The notes under the pieces: generated by a model
The model's database searches: none
What the model saw: the letters and a program-made list of their open reading frames with translations, nothing else
What the model was told of the DNA's origin: nothing
In this document: piece by piece, positions 19,782-28,161 of the stretch
How the letters are laid out: each line of letters starts with the position of its first letter
Position numbering within the stretch: the stretch's first letter is position 1
NCBI GenBank assembly: GCA_002342415.1
Contig: DDPY01000015.1
Location: forward strand, 124,001-188,000
DNA from: Prevotella sp. UBA2456
GTDB taxonomy: Bacteria; Bacteroidota; Bacteroidia; Bacteroidales; Bacteroidaceae
DNA length: 64,000 nucleotides
Direction of reading: 5' to 3'
Program-made: the position numbers and the translations under genes

Positions 19782-21167
19782 TTAATTACTTTGAACAGGC
19801 ACTACGATGGGCTTTTCGCTGCCTTGCAGTTGGAAGGTAACAGGTATTGTGTACTTCACGCGGACGGCCTCACCATTCTGCATTCCGGGAATCCACTTGG
19901 GCATCGAGTTGATTACGCGCAGCGCCTCGGCATCCAACTCCGGCGATACGGACTTGACGATCTTTGCCTCTGTGATGCTGCCATCCTTCTCTACGATGAA
20001 ATTGGCAATCACACGTCCTTGTACACCAGCTTTGTGGGCTGTTTCTGGATAACGGACGTTCTCACTTAGGAACGTCATCAGTTCTTTCGTTCCGCCGGGG
20101 AATTGGGGCATCTGCTCCACGACGTCGAACGGTTTAGCAGTTTTGTCCACTTTCATGCCGTTAGGCATTTCTGCTGGTTCGATTTGCTGTTGCTGTGCAG
20201 GAACTTCCTGCTCTATCACCACCATCTCATTCGCGCCGTTGGCACTGATCTTGGCATTCTGTTTGCCCTTCTTGATGATTTGTTTCTTTTGGGGCGTATC
20301 ATACTGATAGTCAGTGACGGTCTCAGCATTCAGGGCGAGGGCTGTGCCGACGATGGGCAGCAGGGCCAGCAGCTTCACGAGATGGCTGCGTTTGGTTTCT
20401 TTATGTAACATCATACGAATACGGTTTTTGAGGGTACTGTGACTGATACCGTTAGCAATGGAGTACCCGCCAATGCTCGCGGCTTTCGTGATTAACAGGT
20501 ATTGATATTGACGCGCATTGAACCCCTGAGAGAGTACTGCACCGTCGGCCTCGTATTCGTGGATGGCGCGCAGGTCCTGACGCAGCATCCACATGGCGGG
20601 GTTGAACCACTGGAGGGCGGTGAGGGTGTCAACGAGGAGCAGGTCCCACGAGTGATGGAGCCTGATGTGTCCTCGTTCGTGAGCGAGGATGGCGGCATCG
20701 TGTGCCTCATAGTCGCTACGGTTCATCACGATATAGCGCATCCAGCTGAAGGGCGACACTGGCCGGTCTGTCACGCAGACAACGGTGCCATCCTGCTGAA
20801 GATGCTGCTCACTCTGACGAATCAGACGAATGACTCTGACCAACGAGGCAAGGGTGTGGCCGAGCGTGGTGACCACACCTATTATAAATAAGGTGGGCAA
20901 CAGGTAGTGCCACCACGCGGGCTGTTCCTCTTCGACAACAGCCGTTCCTATCTCGCCTATCACGACTTCAGGGCGAGGGGCCACCACCGTTTCATGCATC
21001 GTGATGACGCACAGCGGCAACAGGAACGAGAGCACGGCAGTGCCCAACAGCACCAGGCGGTTCACGCGGTGGAACGTCTCCTGGCTGAGCAGCAGGCGGT
21101 AGCAGATGTAGAACGCCAGTATCAGCACAGCCACTTTGGCATCGTAAGTCAGAAAGTCTGTCATCAT
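19782..21167 (-). CDS. BlaR1-like M56 metallopeptidase with C-terminal TonB domain
   Basis: A 461-residue membrane protein. Hydrophobic helices occupy about residues 10-50 and 85-110. The zinc motif HERGH is at residues 163-167, inside a BlaR1/MecR1 (M56) peptidase domain. A helix near 270-285 leads into a linker rich in K and Q, then a TonB C-terminal domain (about 355-455; PQFPGGTKELMTFL, GRVIANFIVEKDGSI). There is no penicillin-binding sensor domain, so beta-lactam sensing is unlikely. M56-TonB proteins paired with BlaI-like repressors are common in Bacteroidota. It is preceded 26 bp upstream by that repressor. Confidence 0.85.
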   Translation of the reverse strand: MMTDFLTYDAKVAVLILAFYICYRLLLSQETFHRVNRLVLLGTAVLSFLLPLCVITMHETVVAPRPEVVIGEIGTAVVEEEQPAWWHYLLPTLFIIGVVTTLGHTLASLVRVIRLIRQSEQHLQQDGTVVCVTDRPVSPFSWMRYIVMNRSDYEAHDAAILAHERGHIRLHHSWDLLLVDTLTALQWFNPAMWMLRQDLRAIHEYEADGAVLSQGFNARQYQYLLITKAASIGGYSIANGISHSTLKNRIRMMLHKETKRSHLVKLLALLPIVGTALALNAETVTDYQYDTPQKKQIIKKGKQNAKISANGANEMVVIEQEVPAQQQQIEPAEMPNGMKVDKTAKPFDVVEQMPQFPGGTKELMTFLSENVRYPETAHKAGVQGRVIANFIVEKDGSITEAKIVKSVSPELDAEALRVINSMPKWIPGMQNGEAVRVKYTIPVTFQLQGSEKPIVVPVQSN

Positions 21168-21193
21168 TTACTATTTTGCGATTTTGCAATTTA

Positions 21194-21559
21194 CTATTTC
21201 TTGTCCGATTTCTCTATCTCGTCTATCAGTTCACGGAGCTCTGCCACACTGATCTTCTCCTCCTTGACAAACGAGGAGACTGCCGAGAGATAGGAGTCAT
21301 TAAAATAGCTCTTGATGACTCCGGCTATCGACGAGCGTCCATACTCCTTCTCCGTCACCAGCGGATAGTACTGGTAGCTGTTGCCAATCTGCCGGTGGTC
21401 CAGAAATCCGTGCTTCTCCAGGATGCGCACCATCGTCGAAAGCGTGTTAAAGTGCGGACGAGGCTCAGCGTAGTGCTCCTGCAGTTCGCGTACGAACATC
21501 GGACCGTGCTGCCAATACAGCTCCATAATCTCTTTTTCTTTATTTGTCAGCTTTTTCAT
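21194..21559 (-). CDS. BlaI/MecI/CopY-family transcriptional repressor
   Basis: A 121-residue winged-helix repressor typical of BlaI in length and pattern (MKKLTNKEKEIMELYW, then PHFNTLSTMVRILEKHGFL as the recognition region). The start at 21559 is preferred over an upstream in-frame ATG because it gives the family N-terminus. It precedes the M56-TonB peptidase, the usual partner that cleaves or inactivates such repressors. The divergent intergenic region upstream holds inverted repeats that could be its operators, so it may also affect the divergent beta-helix/GH78 operon (inference). Confidence 0.88.
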   Translation of the reverse strand: MKKLTNKEKEIMELYWQHGPMFVRELQEHYAEPRPHFNTLSTMVRILEKHGFLDHRQIGNSYQYYPLVTEKEYGRSSIAGVIKSYFNDSYLSAVSSFVKEEKISVAELRELIDEIEKSDKK

Positions 21560-21620
21560 TGTCGTTGTTTGCTTTAAGTTTGTGCGTTCAAAATGCGTCG
21601 TTATCAATATCTGGATGCAA

Positions 21621-21700
21621 AGTAACTAAAAGTTTTCGTTACTTACAACTAACACCTTTAGTTCTTAACGTATTTTAATTAGTTTCTTTAGTTGTTAACA
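21621..21700. promoter_or_regulatory. Divergent regulatory region with inverted repeats
   Basis: AT-rich spacer between blaI-like (-) and the beta-helix/GH78 operon (+). It has AGTAAC/GTTACT (21621-21643) and ACAACTAA/TTAGTTGT (21645-21695), plus several TTTAGTT words. Likely operators; the binding protein is inferred to be the BlaI-like repressor. Confidence 0.45.
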
Positions 21701-21750
21701 CGTCAAAAGACTTCGATGACATTTCCCTGTGCTAATCGTCTTTAAGGTAT

Positions 21751-23496
21751 ATGAAAAATATTCTATTGATATTTACCCTCATGAGCAGCCTGCAAGCGAT
21801 GGCTGCCGATATAAGCATCACCCCAGATTCATCATTACAGGATGCTGTGCGCAAAGCCCGCGAGATGCGACGTCTGGGCAAGGCCAAAGAAGTAACACTG
21901 CATCTGAGTGCTGGCACCTATTATCTGTACGAGCCTTTGCGATTGCGTCCTGAGGACAGTGGACTCCGCATAGAAGGCAATGGAGCCGTCATCACTGGCG
22001 GCATGCCCATCACGGATTGGAAGCGGCAGGGCAAATATCTGGTAGCCAGTGTGCCCGACTTCAACGGCAGACCTGTGGACTTCCGACAGCTCTACATCAA
22101 CGGCCAGAAAGCCACACGGGCACGCGATGTCAGCGACTTCGAACAGATGCACCGCATCCGCACCTACGACAAGCGGAACCATGTGCTCTGGGTACCCAAG
22201 AAGGCGGTGGAGAAAATAGTAAATAGTAAATCCGCAAATAGTAAATACCTAGAGCTGGTGTTGCACGAGATGTGGTGCTCCACCAACCTGCGCGTCAAGA
22301 GCATGACGGTGCAGGGCGACTCCGTTGCCGTGCGCTTCCACGACCCTGAAGCCAAGCTGCAGTTCGAGCACCCCTGGCCCTCGCCTATGACACCAGATAC
22401 CAAGCACCCCTCACCCTTCTATCTTACCAATGCCCTTGAACTATTGGACGAGCCCGGCGAATGGTATCACGACATCCGCGAGCACAAGGTCTATTACATG
22501 CCACGCAAAGGCGAGACCATCCGCGAGGCTATCGTACCCGTACTGCCCACCCTGATGGAATTCATCGGAAGCCCTGAGCGCCCCGTCCACAACATCACCA
22601 TCAAGGGCGTCGCCTTTCATCATACCACCTGGATGCGTCCCTCAGAGCAGGGCCACGTCCCCCTTCAGGCTGGCATGTATCTGACGGAGGCCTACAAGCT
22701 GCGCCCGCAGATAGACCGCCCCAACAACCACAAGCTGGACAACCAAGGGTGGCTGGGACGCGCCGATGCGGCTGTAGAACTGCGCTGGACAGAGAACTGC
22801 AGCTTCGACCAGTGCCGCTTTGAGCACTTAGGAGGTTCCGGACTCGACTATGTCGTGGGCTGTCGCGCAGGAAGCACCACGCGCTGCACCTTCACCGATA
22901 TTGCCATGAACGGCTATGTCTGTGGCTCGTTCTCGCCCGAGGGACTGGAGACGCATCTGCCCTACCAGCCCACTGACTTCCGCGAGGTATGCACTGGGCA
23001 GGAGGTCAGCAACTGCCATTTCTACAACGTCACCAACGAGGACTGGGGCTGTGTGGCTATCGCAGCAGGCTACGTCAGCGGCATCAACATCGAGCACAAC
23101 ACCATCCACGATGTCAGCTATACAGGCATCTCGTTAGGTTGGGGATGGAACCGCGACCTGGTGTGCATGAAGGATAATAAGGTGCATGCGAACCTGATAT
23201 ATAATTATGCCCAGCACATGTACGACTGTGCAGGCATCTACACCTTAGGCAACCAGCCGGGCACCGTCATCTCTGAGAATGCGGTGCGCGACATAGCCAA
23301 GCCCTCCTACGTACACGACCCCAACCACTGGTTCTATCTCTATACCGACGAGGGCTCAAGCAACATCACCCTCCGCGACAACTGGACACCCGAGGAGAAG
23401 TTCCTCAAGAATGCCAACGGGCCAGGCAACACATGGGAGAACAACGGGCCGCAAGTCAGCGAAGACATCAAACAAAAAGCAGGAATAGAAAAATGA
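21751..23496 (+). CDS. Second secreted beta-helix protein, putative glycosidase (GH141-like)
   Basis: A 581-residue paralogue of the product at 7881-9455, with a signal peptide (MKNILLIFTLMSSLQAMAAD) and the same landmark segments: RPEDSG, FEHPWP, LTEAYKL, EDWGCVAIA, GWGWN, GIYTLGNQPGTVIS. It is longer in the middle, with an extra domain around residues 90-230. A short AAATAGT repeat adds NSKSANSK near residue 160. The stop overlaps the GH78 start (ATGA). The pair beta-helix + glycosidase mirrors the first locus, suggesting two versions of one strategy against different linkages. The GH141 assignment is tentative. Confidence 0.75.
   Translation: MKNILLIFTLMSSLQAMAADISITPDSSLQDAVRKAREMRRLGKAKEVTLHLSAGTYYLYEPLRLRPEDSGLRIEGNGAVITGGMPITDWKRQGKYLVASVPDFNGRPVDFRQLYINGQKATRARDVSDFEQMHRIRTYDKRNHVLWVPKKAVEKIVNSKSANSKYLELVLHEMWCSTNLRVKSMTVQGDSVAVRFHDPEAKLQFEHPWPSPMTPDTKHPSPFYLTNALELLDEPGEWYHDIREHKVYYMPRKGETIREAIVPVLPTLMEFIGSPERPVHNITIKGVAFHHTTWMRPSEQGHVPLQAGMYLTEAYKLRPQIDRPNNHKLDNQGWLGRADAAVELRWTENCSFDQCRFEHLGGSGLDYVVGCRAGSTTRCTFTDIAMNGYVCGSFSPEGLETHLPYQPTDFREVCTGQEVSNCHFYNVTNEDWGCVAIAAGYVSGINIEHNTIHDVSYTGISLGWGWNRDLVCMKDNKVHANLIYNYAQHMYDCAGIYTLGNQPGTVISENAVRDIAKPSYVHDPNHWFYLYTDEGSSNITLRDNWTPEEKFLKNANGPGNTWENNGPQVSEDIKQKAGIEK
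22213..22248 (+). repeat. In-frame AAATAGT repeat in the second beta-helix gene
   Basis: Units AAATAGT/AAATCCGC encode NSKSANSK. Similar A/T-rich units fill the gaps at 62046-62088, 62934-62967 and 63513-63551. Confidence 0.65.
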
Positions 23497-25577
23497 AAGC
23501 AACTTGGATATGGTATCCCGGCGACTTCGAGATATGGCTGGGCAACATCTTCAACAATAGGCGTACAGAACGCGGAGCCATGTTTCCACCGTTCTGGAAA
23601 CAGGACTCGCACTACGTGACGGTGGAGTTCTCGAAGGCTTTCACTATAGACAAGCCTGAGACCATTACCATCGCCTGCGAAGGACAATTCAACTTCGCCA
23701 TCGATGGCAAGCTGCAATTCCCTGCCAACAGCTATACCATCCCTGCTGGCGAGCACAAGCTGAACCTGAAGGTATGGAACCAGGCCACGCCCCCCGCCCT
23801 CTTCATCGAGGGAGACACCATCCATACCGACTCCACATGGCTCGTCACCTACGAGGACAAGCTGTGGATTGACGAGAACGGCGTGGCTCACGGCTCAGGC
23901 ATCTACGTGCCGGCTGCCTCGTGGCATTTCGACAGCCCCGACACCCCGCCCTCGCAGTTCCGCTTGGAGCGCAGCGAGCAGCGTCCATTAGGCTGCGATT
24001 CCATCGCAATGCAACGCCACACTCTGACCAACGGTCAGAGAACAGACGGAACCCTCTACGACTTCGGGCGCGAGACCTTTGGCTATCTGAAAGTCAAGGA
24101 CCTCAAAGGAACCCTCCGCGTCTATTATGGCGAGAGCCGCGAGGAGGCTTTAGACCGCGAGCACTGCGAGACCCTCGATGTCCTCTCCTGTCCTGCTTGC
24201 TGCGACTGTATCGCAACAAGCAAAGCCTTCCGCTATGTCTATATAGAAAAGGAGGCAGGCTCCACCTATACCGACGTGCTGATGGACTACGAATATTCCC
24301 CACACGACCTCTCGCACTCTGGCTCCTTCCGCTGCTCCGATGACGAGCTGAACCGCATCTGGGAGGTGGGAGCCTACACAATGGACCTGACCACACGCGA
24401 GTTCTTCATGGACGGCATCAAGCGCGACCGCTGGACCTGGTCGGGCGACGCCATCCAGTCGTACCTGATGAACTACTACCTGCGCTTCGATACGGAATGC
24501 GTCAAGCGCACCATCCGCCAGCTGCGCGGCAAGGACCCCGTGACGGCCCACGTCAACACCATCATGGACTACACGTTCTACTGGTTCAAGTCGGTGCTCG
24601 ACTACTATCAGTATACGGGCGACAAGGACTTTGTGCGCGAGATGTGGCCACGCATGGTGACGCTGATGGACTACTGCCTGAGCCGTACCAACAGCAAGGG
24701 CATGGCCGAGGGACAGCCCGACGACTGGATCTTCGTAGATTGGGTAGACTTCCCCATGCACAAGCGCGGCACGCTATGCTTCGAACAGATACTGTTCTGC
24801 AAGGCATTGGAGACGATGGCTGTCTGCGGCCAGCTGCTCGGAAAGAAAACCGACTATCGCGCAAAGGCCGACGCACTGCGTGCCACCATCAGGCAGACCT
24901 TCTGGAGTCACGACCTGCAGGCTTACCTGCATGCCATCGAAGACGGACAGCTGAACCGCCAGATTACCAAGTTCCCCAACATGTTTGCCATCCTCTACGG
25001 CCTGGCATACGAGGAAGAACGAAAGGAAATCATGCAGAGCGTGATGCTAAACCCCGCCGTAGACCCTATCACCACGCCCTATATGCGCTTCTACGAACTG
25101 GAGGCACTCTGCATGATGGGCTACCATCAGGAGGTGCTCCGCGAGATGCGCGCCTATTGGGGCGGCATGCTGCGCGAGGGAGCTACCTCATTCTGGGAGA
25201 AGTATGTGCCCACAGAGACGGGCACGCAGCATCTGGCCATGTACGGCCGTCCCTACGGCAAGTCGCTCTGCCACGCATGGGGAGCCTCGCCCGTCTATCT
25301 GTTAGGCAAGTATTACTTAGGCGTCCAGCCCACCAAGCCCGGCTACGAGGAGTTCGAAGTGCGTCCCGTCTTAGGCGACCTGGAGTGGATGGAGGGCGAC
25401 GTGCCCACCCCGCAGGGCATGATACACGTCTATATGGACCGTCAGCAGGTAAGGGTCAGCAGCACAGCTAATGCAACGCCACACTCTGACCAACGGTCAG
25501 AGAATCAAGGCTGGCTCATCGTTGGCAACCAGAGAGTCAAGATTGAAGCCTATCAGGAGACTATAGTAAAGCTGTAA
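23493..25577 (+). CDS. GH78 alpha-L-rhamnosidase-like protein
   Basis: A 694-residue protein with GH78 architecture: N-terminal beta-sandwich part, (alpha/alpha)6 catalytic barrel and C-terminal beta domain. The general-acid region reads DGIKRDRWTWSGDA (about residues 310-323), equivalent to the DxxxRDE/R block of rhamnosidases. There is no signal peptide. The ATG at 23493 overlaps the beta-helix stop. Three palindromic elements lie in frame: residues about 168-183 (AMQRHTLTNGQ), about 235-243 (CCDCIATSK) and about 660-670 (NATPHSDQRSE). The first and third are nearly identical DNA read in different frames. Confidence 0.85.
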   Translation: MKATWIWYPGDFEIWLGNIFNNRRTERGAMFPPFWKQDSHYVTVEFSKAFTIDKPETITIACEGQFNFAIDGKLQFPANSYTIPAGEHKLNLKVWNQATPPALFIEGDTIHTDSTWLVTYEDKLWIDENGVAHGSGIYVPAASWHFDSPDTPPSQFRLERSEQRPLGCDSIAMQRHTLTNGQRTDGTLYDFGRETFGYLKVKDLKGTLRVYYGESREEALDREHCETLDVLSCPACCDCIATSKAFRYVYIEKEAGSTYTDVLMDYEYSPHDLSHSGSFRCSDDELNRIWEVGAYTMDLTTREFFMDGIKRDRWTWSGDAIQSYLMNYYLRFDTECVKRTIRQLRGKDPVTAHVNTIMDYTFYWFKSVLDYYQYTGDKDFVREMWPRMVTLMDYCLSRTNSKGMAEGQPDDWIFVDWVDFPMHKRGTLCFEQILFCKALETMAVCGQLLGKKTDYRAKADALRATIRQTFWSHDLQAYLHAIEDGQLNRQITKFPNMFAILYGLAYEEERKEIMQSVMLNPAVDPITTPYMRFYELEALCMMGYHQEVLREMRAYWGGMLREGATSFWEKYVPTETGTQHLAMYGRPYGKSLCHAWGASPVYLLGKYYLGVQPTKPGYEEFEVRPVLGDLEWMEGDVPTPQGMIHVYMDRQQVRVSSTANATPHSDQRSENQGWLIVGNQRVKIEAYQETIVKL
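23994..24040 (+). repeat. Compound palindromic element, GH78 copy 1
   Basis: A small hairpin TGCGAT/ATCGCA is followed directly by ATGCAACGCCACACTC and the hairpin CTCTGACC/GGTCAGAG. Read in the frame giving AMQRHTLTNGQ. Confidence 0.8.
24196..24220 (+). repeat. TTGCGAC-type palindrome in GH78
   Basis: Imperfect inverted repeat CTTGCTGCGA/TCGCAACAAG encoding CCDCIATSK, the relative of the GH31 element at 9998-10018. Confidence 0.65.
25470..25502 (+). repeat. Palindromic element, GH78 copy 2
   Basis: Identical over 33 nt to 24008-24040 but translated in another frame (NATPHSDQRSE). This is strong evidence that the DNA, not the peptide, is what spreads. Confidence 0.85.
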
Positions 25578-25587
25578 TCCCGCTTCC

Positions 25588-25924
25588 TTACTCCCTCTTT
25601 CCTGCCATTCTCATTCGTATGGCGGCAGGTGTCTTTGCGACTGTGATGTCAGCCGTGCGGACTTCACGCGGAGTACCGTCGATGTTAAATGTCAGCGTGG
25701 CACCGTCGCTGCGGACATCGATGGTGGCGGTCAATATTGTGCATAGACTCTCCCACCTCCTCTACGAAGAGTATCAGGTCCTTCCCCTTGGTGGCATCAG
25801 CCTGCGAGCCGATGTTGGGCACAAAGGTACAGAGATTGCCGCCTACCAACACGCCGCTGGCCTTGCTCGTGATGTTCTGCAACAGCCTGAACAAATATCC
25901 CGCCATGAATTCTACGCTGTTCAT
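25588..25924 (-). pseudogene. Remnant: S66 LD-carboxypeptidase fragment joined to another gene's 3' end
   Basis: From 25924 down to about 25738 the minus strand encodes an S66 (muramoyl-tetrapeptide/LD-carboxypeptidase) segment: SGVLVGGNL, then KGKDLILFVEEVGESMHNIDR, a hallmark of that family. About 60 of roughly 300 residues remain and the catalytic N-terminal half is missing. The frame then closes at 25685. A different minus frame (TATIDVRSDGATLTFN... to AGKRE, stop 25588) reads on as a plausible C-terminus of an unidentified protein. I read this as a deletion scar between two genes. Confidence 0.6.
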
Positions 25925-25963
25925 TCCAAATCTTTTACATCTTCTGACGTTCCTTTTCTGGTC

Positions 25964-26038
25964 AGTCAGCTCGTTTTATCCGTTGAGTCAACTCGATTCA
26001 TCGAATGAGTCGACTCAAACGATGATTTGAGTTAACTC
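25964..26038. promoter_or_regulatory. Array of 10-bp palindromes at exact 22-bp spacing
   Basis: GAGTCAACTC (25985), GAGTCGACTC (26007) and GAGTTAACTC (26029) start exactly 22 bp apart, about two helical turns. A degenerate fourth, CAGTCAGCTC, is at 25964. The spacers differ. It looks like an operator array for an oligomeric DNA-binding protein. It lies upstream of the S66 remnant (-) and downstream of the DUF4251 gene. Confidence 0.6.
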
Positions 26039-26128
26039 ACGATTTCCAGCCCGTTTTCTCACCCGAAACTTCTCGTCAGAAGAATCTTTACATTCCCATT
26101 ATACTGCCGCAAAAGTAGGGAAGTAATC

Positions 26129-26608
26129 TTATTCCAACTCGCCGCTGTAGGTAATCGGCTCACGCTCGCGAGCCTGTACGTCGATCGTTGCCTGGCCATT
26201 GTCGAATATCTCCAACTGAAAGGTAATGACATCTTCCTCGTTGTCTGTGACCAGCCTGACGTGCGTTCTCCCCTTTTCGTCCCTTGCCGACTCGTAGCTG
26301 CTGATAGGAGCAGAAAAGTTGAAGGCCTTGCCTCCACCGTACGGGATACTATAAGCCCGACCGAAATACGGCAGATACGACACCACCGTGTCACCCTTGA
26401 CCTCGAGCGAATAGTTGCTGGTCACATTGACTGCCCGTCCCCTACGGGGGTACATCATGCGAACATCCACCACATAGCGACGCGATGCCAGCGCCTTCTC
26501 CACCGCCAACGCCTTCTGAGCGCGTTCGGCAGCAGTCATCGTGCTGCATGCAGACAATAATCCCATGACAGCCACAACGACAATAGTCAGTAATCCTTGT
26601 ATCTTCAT
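26129..26608 (-). CDS. DUF4251 lipoprotein
   Basis: A 159-residue envelope protein of the DUF4251 family. The N-terminus from the ATG at 26608 is a lipoprotein signal (MKIQGLLTIVVVAVMGLLSAC) with the lipid-carrying cysteine at residue 21. The body has the family pattern: RRYVVDVRMMYPRRGRA early, then FGRAYSIPYGGG, and a charged beta-strand C-terminus. An in-frame ATG six codons upstream is less likely because it would precede the signal. Function unknown. Single gene, with the palindrome array downstream. Confidence 0.8.
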   Translation of the reverse strand: MKIQGLLTIVVVAVMGLLSACSTMTAAERAQKALAVEKALASRRYVVDVRMMYPRRGRAVNVTSNYSLEVKGDTVVSYLPYFGRAYSIPYGGGKAFNFSAPISSYESARDEKGRTHVRLVTDNEEDVITFQLEIFDNGQATIDVQAREREPITYSGELE

Positions 26609-26698
26609 GCCTGCAAAGATAAGCAATAAATTACAGAAATCAGCAATATTGGTAACAATTTCCGTAAATTATATCACTGTAATTGGAAAAAATATGCG

Positions 26699-26706
26699 TA
26701 CCTTTG
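26699..26706 (+). promoter_or_regulatory. -7 box upstream of the DUF362 gene
   Basis: TACCTTTG, 33 bp before the ATG at 26739; the upstream -33 element is not convincing. Confidence 0.5.
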
Positions 26707-26738
26707 CATCCAGGATTAAAATTTGAAGCAACAACAGT

Positions 26739-27704
26739 ATGAAGAAAATGAGAACGAAGGCACTCGTCATGATGCTGATGATGACGGCCACAGTATTCGG
26801 ACAAAGCAAAGTGTACATGACCAAGGAGATTACCCCTGAGTCATTAGTAAAAATCTACAAGGCACTGGGCGTAGAGGCCCAAGGGCGCGTAGCCGTAAAG
26901 ATATCCACTGGCGAAGGCGGCAACAAGCACTACCTGAAGCCAACGCTGATCCGCCAGCTGGTGGAAGAGGTGAACGGCACCATCGTGGAGTGCTGCACGG
27001 CCTATGGCGGTACACGACAGGACCCCAAGAAGCACTGGGAAACCATTCACGAGCACGGCTTCGACTCCATCTTTGCCGTCGATTTGATGGACGAGTTCGG
27101 ACAGATACGCATCCCCATTCAGGACAAGAAGCACCTGAAGTATGACATCGTGGGCGAACATCTGGCCAACTACGACTTCATGATCAACCTGGCCCACTTC
27201 AAGGGACATGCCATGGGCGGTTTCGGCGGTGTCATGAAGAATGCCTCCATCGGTGTGGCCTCAACGGCTGGCAAGTGCTATATCCACACTGCCGGCAAGA
27301 GCACGGACCCGAAGACGGCATGGAATCCTGGCATACTGGCCGAAGGTGACACCCAGGACCTGTTTATTGAGTCGATGGCTGCCGCCGCACAGGCTGTACA
27401 CAACTACTTCAGCGGCAAGGTCATCTACATCAACGTGATGAACAATATGTCGGTAGACTGCGACTGCGACGGAAATCCTGCCAAGCCCGAACTGAAGGAC
27501 ATGGGTATCGTGGCTTCGCTCGACCCGGTAGCCGTAGACCAAGCCTGCTTGGACATGGTGTTCAACTACAAAGGCAAGCCCGGCGACGACAACAAGCCCC
27601 TCATCCAGCGCATCAATCGGCAGCATGGCACCTACATTACCGACTATGCCGAGAAGATCGGGCTTGGCTCGAAGAAGTATGAACTGATTAGTATCGACAA
27701 GTGA
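26739..27704 (+). CDS. DUF362 domain protein, exported
   Basis: A 321-residue protein with an N-terminal signal-like segment (MMLMMTATVFGQS) and the DUF362 core: VAVKISTGEGGNKHYLKP, NLAHFKGHAMGGFGGVMKNASIG, and LDPVAVDQACLDM. Some DUF362 proteins have extra ferredoxin-type clusters; none is visible here, although cysteines occur in VECCTAYGG and DCDCDGNP. The role is unknown; an iron-sulfur or redox link is often suggested. The stop overlaps the GTG start of a TonB-receptor remnant, so the two were once translated together. Confidence 0.82.
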   Translation: MKKMRTKALVMMLMMTATVFGQSKVYMTKEITPESLVKIYKALGVEAQGRVAVKISTGEGGNKHYLKPTLIRQLVEEVNGTIVECCTAYGGTRQDPKKHWETIHEHGFDSIFAVDLMDEFGQIRIPIQDKKHLKYDIVGEHLANYDFMINLAHFKGHAMGGFGGVMKNASIGVASTAGKCYIHTAGKSTDPKTAWNPGILAEGDTQDLFIESMAAAAQAVHNYFSGKVIYINVMNNMSVDCDCDGNPAKPELKDMGIVASLDPVAVDQACLDMVFNYKGKPGDDNKPLIQRINRQHGTYITDYAEKIGLGSKKYELISIDK

Positions 27705-27940
27705 TAAAAAGATTGTTTTCGGTGCTCACGGTCTCGGCCGTGGGCACCCTTTTCCTTTCTGTGCCTGCAAGAGCAGAGGAGCCTATTGACTCGCTGTCTG
27801 TGCAGGAAGTGGTAGTGACGGGTACCCGTCATGCAACAGACGTGCGCCATCTGCCCATGACAGTGACCGTCATCAGTCGCGAGAAGCTGACTGAGCAACA
27901 TCAAGCGTCCATATTACCCACAGCAATCATTGCATTCTGA
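27701..27940 (+). pseudogene. TonB-dependent receptor, 5' fragment only
   Basis: Begins with GTG overlapping the DUF362 stop. It encodes a signal peptide (FSVLTVSAVGTLFLSVPARA) and the start of a receptor plug domain (VQEVVVTGTRHATDVRHLPMTVTVISREKL split over residues 34-63). After about residue 70 homology ends and the frame stops at 27940. A full receptor would be 650-800 residues, so over 90% is lost. The break falls shortly before a long hairpin at 27968, consistent with a deletion ending there. The remaining DUF362 gene has thus lost its transport partner. Confidence 0.8.
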
Positions 27941-27967
27941 CCGATACGGCCTGTAGGTATAAGAACA

Positions 27968-28023
27968 AACAAGTGGTCTCACAGCCAAACACAATATGTT
28001 TCGGACTGTTGAGACCACTTGTT
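27968..28023. terminator. Long hairpin, probable bidirectional terminator
   Basis: A 14-bp perfect stem (AACAAGTGGTCTCA and complement) with a 28-nt interior that can extend the stem with bulges. It sits between the receptor remnant (+) and the rny/small-protein transcript (-). T-runs are weak, so termination is inferred. Confidence 0.55.
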
Positions 28024-28045
28024 GATTTAGATGTAAGGGAAATCC

Positions 28046-28129
28046 CTATCCGTTTTTCTGCTTGTTGATATAGATGACCACGCCGGCTGCGACGAGAATC
28101 ACTACTGCAATGATGTGAAGCCAATCCAT
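28046..28129 (-). CDS. 27-residue single-membrane-span small protein
   Basis: A short ORF, MDWLHIIAVVILVAAGVVIY then INKQKNG: one hydrophobic helix (about residues 4-20) followed by a basic tail, the classic form of a tiny inner-membrane protein. A purine-rich GAAAGGG lies about 8 nt before the ATG. It lies 32 bp after the rny stop in the same direction and before the hairpin at 27968-28023, so it is probably the last gene of the rny transcript. It may act as a membrane partner of RNase Y, which is also N-terminally anchored; that is speculation. Confidence 0.6.
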   Translation of the reverse strand: MDWLHIIAVVILVAAGVVIYINKQKNG

Positions 28130-28161
28130 ACGATTACCCTTTCTTCATTTTCCTCAGCAGC

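Noticed and set aside
19782..21559. Beta-lactam resistance operon
   Set aside because: The M56 protein has a TonB-like end and no penicillin-binding domain, and no beta-lactamase is nearby.
25964..26038. CRISPR-like array (repeats every 22 bp)
   Set aside because: The repeats are only 10 bp, differ from one another and are palindromic; no cas gene is present. It fits binding sites better.
27968..28023. Transposon end
   Set aside because: Only one copy of the arm is seen and no transposase; a long hairpin between converging transcripts explains it.
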